Assembly: GCA_014729595.1 (NCBI GenBank)
Contig: WJJU01000550.1
Location: 1 to 9,679 of the forward strand
Direction: 5' to 3'
Origin: Chitinivibrionales bacterium
Lineage (GTDB): Bacteria > Fibrobacterota > Chitinivibrionia > Chitinivibrionales > WJMI01
DNA: 9,679 nt
In this document: piece by piece, positions 6,911 to 9,679 of the stretch
Position numbering within the stretch: position 1 is the first letter of the stretch
How the letters are laid out: every line of letters begins with the position of its first letter
Program-made: the position numbers and the translations under genes
Notes under the pieces: generated by a model
Told to the model about the DNA's origin: nothing
What the model saw: only the letters and a program-made list of their open reading frames with translations
Databases searched by the model: none

Positions 6911-9142
6911 CTAGCAGCGATCCGGTACGACCGGCACCGGTGTTGATTTTCGTGGCGCACCTCCACGGCCGCTTTCTGATCCCCGGATCTCGGCAATAGC
7001 GACCGCGGTACCGGTTGTCACCTCGAGCGCCGTCAGGTGCGGTAACCGCAACCCTTCTATCGTCAGCACTCCTTCTACCTCTCCGCCGCCGTCGCCAACC
7101 AAAACTTGCTTCACTTTTGCTACTCCGCCGACACGAGCCGCGGCGGCGGCAATCTCCGCCGCTTCGACATCCCTATTAAGCGGCCAACCCATTTGCTCGA
7201 ATCCGCCGGTGAGCGGTGACACGAAGCGCCGAATCGCCGCACGAACGGCTTCCAATACCTCTCCCGCTTCCCTACCCGGTACTACCTCAATACTTACGGA
7301 CAACCACAGCGGGACATAGTCCGGTCCTCGAACGTACAGTTCCGTCGTGAGTACCCGACGGGGCGAAAGGTATTCGCAGATTGTCTGAAGAAAAAGACTG
7401 TCCGGTCTGGGGGCATCAGGTTGGACAGGATCGTTGCGCGGTATTACCATAATCGTCACAACGCCGGGAGAATCTTGGAACGGTTGATCCGGATGCATCA
7501 ACGGAAGAACATCACGCCTCCCTAAATCTACGCCCGGCGTAGACAATACAATGTCTTCGATATCCTGTTTTGTGGTTAACCGGTCGCGGTTTCGGATAAA
7601 AGCCGTTATTCTCTGCTCCGCTTGTTTCACCGACTCGCCTTCTTCACCACCCCACGTGGGAACCGGATTAATCACTTTAATTCCTTGAGGAAGGTTTTCT
7701 CCTTTATTTATTGCTCCGATACCTACAGTGCCTTTTCGGCCGCCGCCGTAATCATAGGTTGCCTGGATACCCGCGCCTCGAGGTGGACGCATACCATGAA
7801 GACCGTCCCCAAAGCGAACTTCACCTGATTCACGATCCACGGTAAAGACCATGACTGGCTTGGAGTCCGCCATAAGGTCTTGTACTTCACCACTAAATCG
7901 AGGGCTTTGCGGAGGAACCTCCGCGGCGGCGGCCGTGAGATCATCGATGTGCTCCCATTGTTCACCATTTACCCTGATACGCACGCTGTTTTCGATCACC
8001 GGAGTGTTGCTCAAAACGGCCGACTGATCCGGCTCACCCGTCCCCGTCGGCAATTGCTCTGCTTCCACATGAGCACGCTGCCGTATTTTTGCCGCATTGA
8101 TTCCCACCCAGCTTACGGGAATATGCAATTGTCGACTACCTCCGCCGGTGTTGTCGGCTTCGGGTGAACGTAGTCTGATCCAGGTAATGAGCCGATCTTG
8201 GTCATCGGTGTTGTCGAGCGACGGTGGATAATCACCCGTGCCTGACTCCAAAGGGTCGAGATTGTCCCAGTATGTCAGTTTATCGGCAACGGGCAGCATA
8301 ACCTCCACTACGCCGGGGTGCAATAGCAGGTTTGTGTCAGTGCGTGTTTTCACACGCGTATAGGCGGCCTTATCGCTTTCCGCATTGGGAATTTCGAATA
8401 TGAGGCCCGCATGCTCACGCTCATTGCCGACGCTTTCACCTCCGGGCCGTAGAACCAGACCCTCGGCGGCAAGCGCCGGCATGACTCCGAGGCTGAGCAC
8501 CGTTCCACCAAGCCTTTGACGGACAGTGTCCGGTTTGTCCGTCAGCCGGGCCAATAAGGCAATCCACAACGAAGCATCTACCGTCCGTGTACCTATGTCG
8601 AGCATCGGTAGCACCGCCCCGGCCTCGGGAGTCTCGAAAACTTTGGTTTCGTAGTACTCGAGTGAGTTCCCCTCGATCTGATAACTCGCATATAGGGCAT
8701 TATATAGCGCATCAACTTCAGCATACCGATTGGGGGGAATGGGACTCTTGTAATAGACTTTCGCCTCAATGGGCAACACCTGCACCGACCGCATCGTTCG
8801 AAACGGAACGTCGCCGGCCGTAAGCATACGTCCGGCATCAATCGTCATCGGTTCAAGTGGACCCCGAGGGTTGCTGAAACTGACTAAACCACGCGCGGCA
8901 TGCGCGGCCTGCATCGGCATCCCCAACAGACGAAGGAATTTCTTATGGTTGCGTTCCGGTATCCGATTGGCCCGATAAATAATACTCTCAGTCATGTAGG
9001 CAAAGAGCTGCAGCAGCGTAATACCCGGGTCACCGTCGTTGAAGTTGGTCCACTCCGGATTATGCGCCGGTATACGCGCTATCGCCTCATTGAGTATCTC
9101 TCGATACGTTCGACTATCGAATATCGGTTCCTGCAACGGCAT
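6911..9142 (-). CDS. Baseplate J/gp6-like wedge protein (TIGR02243-type putative baseplate assembly protein)
   Basis: Wedge protein that forms the baseplate ring of contractile tails and CIS particles. The product is 743 residues, within the usual range for the long CIS-type members. The N-terminus has FNDGDPGITLLQLFAYMTE at residues 34-52, the hallmark of this family, followed by a helical segment (YRANRIPERNHKKFLRLLG). Residues about 85-430 are a beta-rich body. The J-like core has RESGEVRFGDGLHGMRPP at 437-454, then ATYDYGGGRKG at 461-471. It continues with RLTTKQDIEDIVLSTPGV at 521-538 and a C-terminal alpha/beta part with a helix near 625-642 and PLTGGFEQMGWPLNRDV at 643-659. The last ~25 residues are low-complexity. 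The ATG at 9142 has GGAG 8 nt upstream. The stop TAG at 6913-6911 lies 10 bp before the next gene's start. Confidence 0.95.
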   Translation of the reverse strand: MPLQEPIFDSRTYREILNEAIARIPAHNPEWTNFNDGDPGITLLQLFAYMTESIIYRANRIPERNHKKFLRLLGMPMQAAHAARGLVSFSNPRGPLEPMTIDAGRMLTAGDVPFRTMRSVQVLPIEAKVYYKSPIPPNRYAEVDALYNALYASYQIEGNSLEYYETKVFETPEAGAVLPMLDIGTRTVDASLWIALLARLTDKPDTVRQRLGGTVLSLGVMPALAAEGLVLRPGGESVGNEREHAGLIFEIPNAESDKAAYTRVKTRTDTNLLLHPGVVEVMLPVADKLTYWDNLDPLESGTGDYPPSLDNTDDQDRLITWIRLRSPEADNTGGGSRQLHIPVSWVGINAAKIRQRAHVEAEQLPTGTGEPDQSAVLSNTPVIENSVRIRVNGEQWEHIDDLTAAAAEVPPQSPRFSGEVQDLMADSKPVMVFTVDRESGEVRFGDGLHGMRPPRGAGIQATYDYGGGRKGTVGIGAINKGENLPQGIKVINPVPTWGGEEGESVKQAEQRITAFIRNRDRLTTKQDIEDIVLSTPGVDLGRRDVLPLMHPDQPFQDSPGVVTIMVIPRNDPVQPDAPRPDSLFLQTICEYLSPRRVLTTELYVRGPDYVPLWLSVSIEVVPGREAGEVLEAVRAAIRRFVSPLTGGFEQMGWPLNRDVEAAEIAAAAARVGGVAKVKQVLVGDGGGEVEGVLTIEGLRLPHLTALEVTTGTAVAIAEIRGSESGRGGAPRKSTPVPVVPDRC

Positions 9143-9305
9143 TTGTTCTACTCCATCATTCTCTCGAAAACAATCAGATTCAAACCTACCCCTAAAATGT
9201 CACTCAAGCACCCATTGACAACCGTCTACCTGGTGCGCATTACGGATTACGGATTGCACTGTCCGTTGGCACTATCAATTATCTACTATCAACCATAACT
9301 TCCCG
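9143..9305. other. Intergenic gap (163 bp) between gp25-like and J-like genes
   Basis: This is the only gap of any size in an otherwise packed cluster. It holds degenerate heptamer repeats (listed separately) and, at its left end, the Shine-Dalgarno sequence of the J-like gene: GGAG on the minus strand at 9154-9151, 8 nt before the ATG at 9142. I see no convincing terminator hairpin with a T tract, no tRNA and no credible small gene. A promoter inside the gap cannot be excluded but none has good -35/-10 matches. Confidence 0.6.
9239..9298. repeat. Degenerate 7-bp tandem repeats
   Basis: Two short arrays with the same 7-base period lie close together. On the plus strand, ATTACGG occurs twice in tandem at 9239-9252 and is followed by ATTG. 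At 9271-9298 four heptamers run head to tail: ACTATCA, ATTATCT, ACTATCA, ACCATAA, with the first and third identical and the second and fourth each matching at 5 of 7 positions. Heptamer repeats in intergenic DNA are known in several bacterial lineages, for example the STRR repeats of cyanobacteria. Whether these belong to a genome-wide family cannot be judged from one copy. Confidence 0.55.
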
Positions 9306-9679
9306 TCAACCCGTCGCTTCATCCAACTGAACACGAACCTGTACTCGATCCGTAAGCCCGTTGGTTATAAGACCGTAGGAAATAATCACAATCACCGCCT
9401 GGTCGTCATCGTCGGCCACATTGACGTCAACCGATTCCACTCGAATGCGTGGCTCCCATCTTTCGAGGGCTTGGACGATACACTCTTGCATCAAGCGATG
9501 CGTCGATACCGTATTTGGTTCAAACAAGAACCGTTTCAGACCTGCGCCGAATGTCGGTAGCATAAGTCGCTCACCAGGTTCGGTGCTTAGTATGATGCGT
9601 ATGCACTCACGGATGTTGTCCGGGCCCTCCGACCAAGCTACTCGCCCATCCTTGCCGACATAGGGCGGAAATCCAACCC
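9306..9679 (-). CDS. gp25/GPW-type baseplate wedge protein, N-terminus cut by window edge
   Basis: Structural protein of a contractile tail baseplate. In phage T4, T6SS (TssE) and extracellular CIS, gp25-like proteins join the inner baseplate to the first sheath ring. The frame is open from the right edge to a TGA at 9308-9306 and gives 123 visible residues. It contains GRVAWSEGPDNIRECIRIIL followed by STEPGERLMLPTFGAGL and LFEPN, the conserved core of the GPW/gp25 family (glycine-rich start, I/L-rich helix, E-G-E-R, P-x-F-G). The C-terminal half, with VESVDVNVADDDDQAVIVII, is the usual beta-strand region. Family members are about 130-150 residues, so only roughly 10-25 residues should be missing. 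An internal ATG at 9563 would remove the conserved core and is not the start. It is the first gene of the visible cluster, followed by a 163-bp gap and the J-like wedge protein, a standard baseplate order. Confidence 0.93.
   Translation of the reverse strand, partial: VGFPPYVGKDGRVAWSEGPDNIRECIRIILSTEPGERLMLPTFGAGLKRFLFEPNTVSTHRLMQECIVQALERWEPRIRVESVDVNVADDDDQAVIVIISYGLITNGLTDRVQVRVQLDEATG

Noticed and set aside
6102..6914. Long plus-strand open frame (270 residues) and another at 6205-6873
   Set aside because: They lie antisense to the propeller part of the tail protein, are rich in Arg/Pro/His with no family pattern, and have no Shine-Dalgarno; typical shadow frames in moderately GC-rich DNA.
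6901..6996. Upstream start at 6996 for the large tail protein
   Set aside because: Would overlap the J-like gene by 86 nt; the extra 32 residues look like an out-of-frame read and the family-like N-terminus begins at 6900.
9143..9340. Sigma-70 promoter in or near the gp25/J gap, such as TTGACG with a TAGATA-like -10
   Set aside because: The -10 matches the consensus at only about half its positions and the -35 lies at the end of the gp25-like gene; not strong enough to report.
1..9679. CRISPR arrays, tRNA/rRNA genes, insertion sequences, att sites
   Set aside because: No regular repeat-spacer structure, no cloverleaf-like or rRNA-like sequence and no transposase or terminal inverted repeats were recognised in either strand.

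Overview
The window is one minus-strand gene cluster (transcribed right to left) from a phage-tail-like contractile injection system (CIS). The genes fit the baseplate and fibre part of an extracellular CIS or a related tail-derived nanomachine. There is no rRNA, tRNA or housekeeping marker, so the host cannot be placed beyond 'a bacterium, probably poorly characterised'. By eye, GC content is moderate, somewhat over 50%. Coding density is near total on the minus strand, and the long plus-strand open frames are shadows.

Layout in transcription order: (1) 9679-9306, a gp25/GPW-type baseplate protein cut by the right edge. (2) A 163-bp gap with degenerate 7-bp tandem repeats. (3) 9142-6911, a baseplate J/gp6-like wedge protein of the TIGR02243 type. 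(4) 6900-3803, a large tail protein with a probable beta-propeller, a beta-sandwich, a TIGR02242-type tail core and a C-terminal triple repeat. It is interrupted by an apparent one-base deletion at 4652-4656, so it reads as two overlapping frames, 6900-4603 and 4714-3803. (5) 3810-2221, a tail-fibre-like protein carrying a classic fibre motif. (6) 2224-884, a second protein with a paralogous N-terminal domain but a different body. (7) 865 to the left edge, an incomplete protein with an adapter-like N-terminus and IPT/Ig-like beta domains.

How the parts probably fit together: gp25 and the J protein form the baseplate ring and wedge around the spike. The large tail protein sits next to the wedge. 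The last three genes are linked by an 8-nt overlap, a 4-nt overlap and an 18-nt gap, and look like peripheral baseplate or fibre components that could bind the target or anchor the particle. Sheath, tube, spike, ATPase and effector genes are not in the window and would be expected beyond its edges.

The most informative observations are the frameshift, which internal repeats show to split a single protein; the shared N-terminal module in two adjacent genes; the tail-fibre motif; and the heptameric repeats in the only real intergenic gap.
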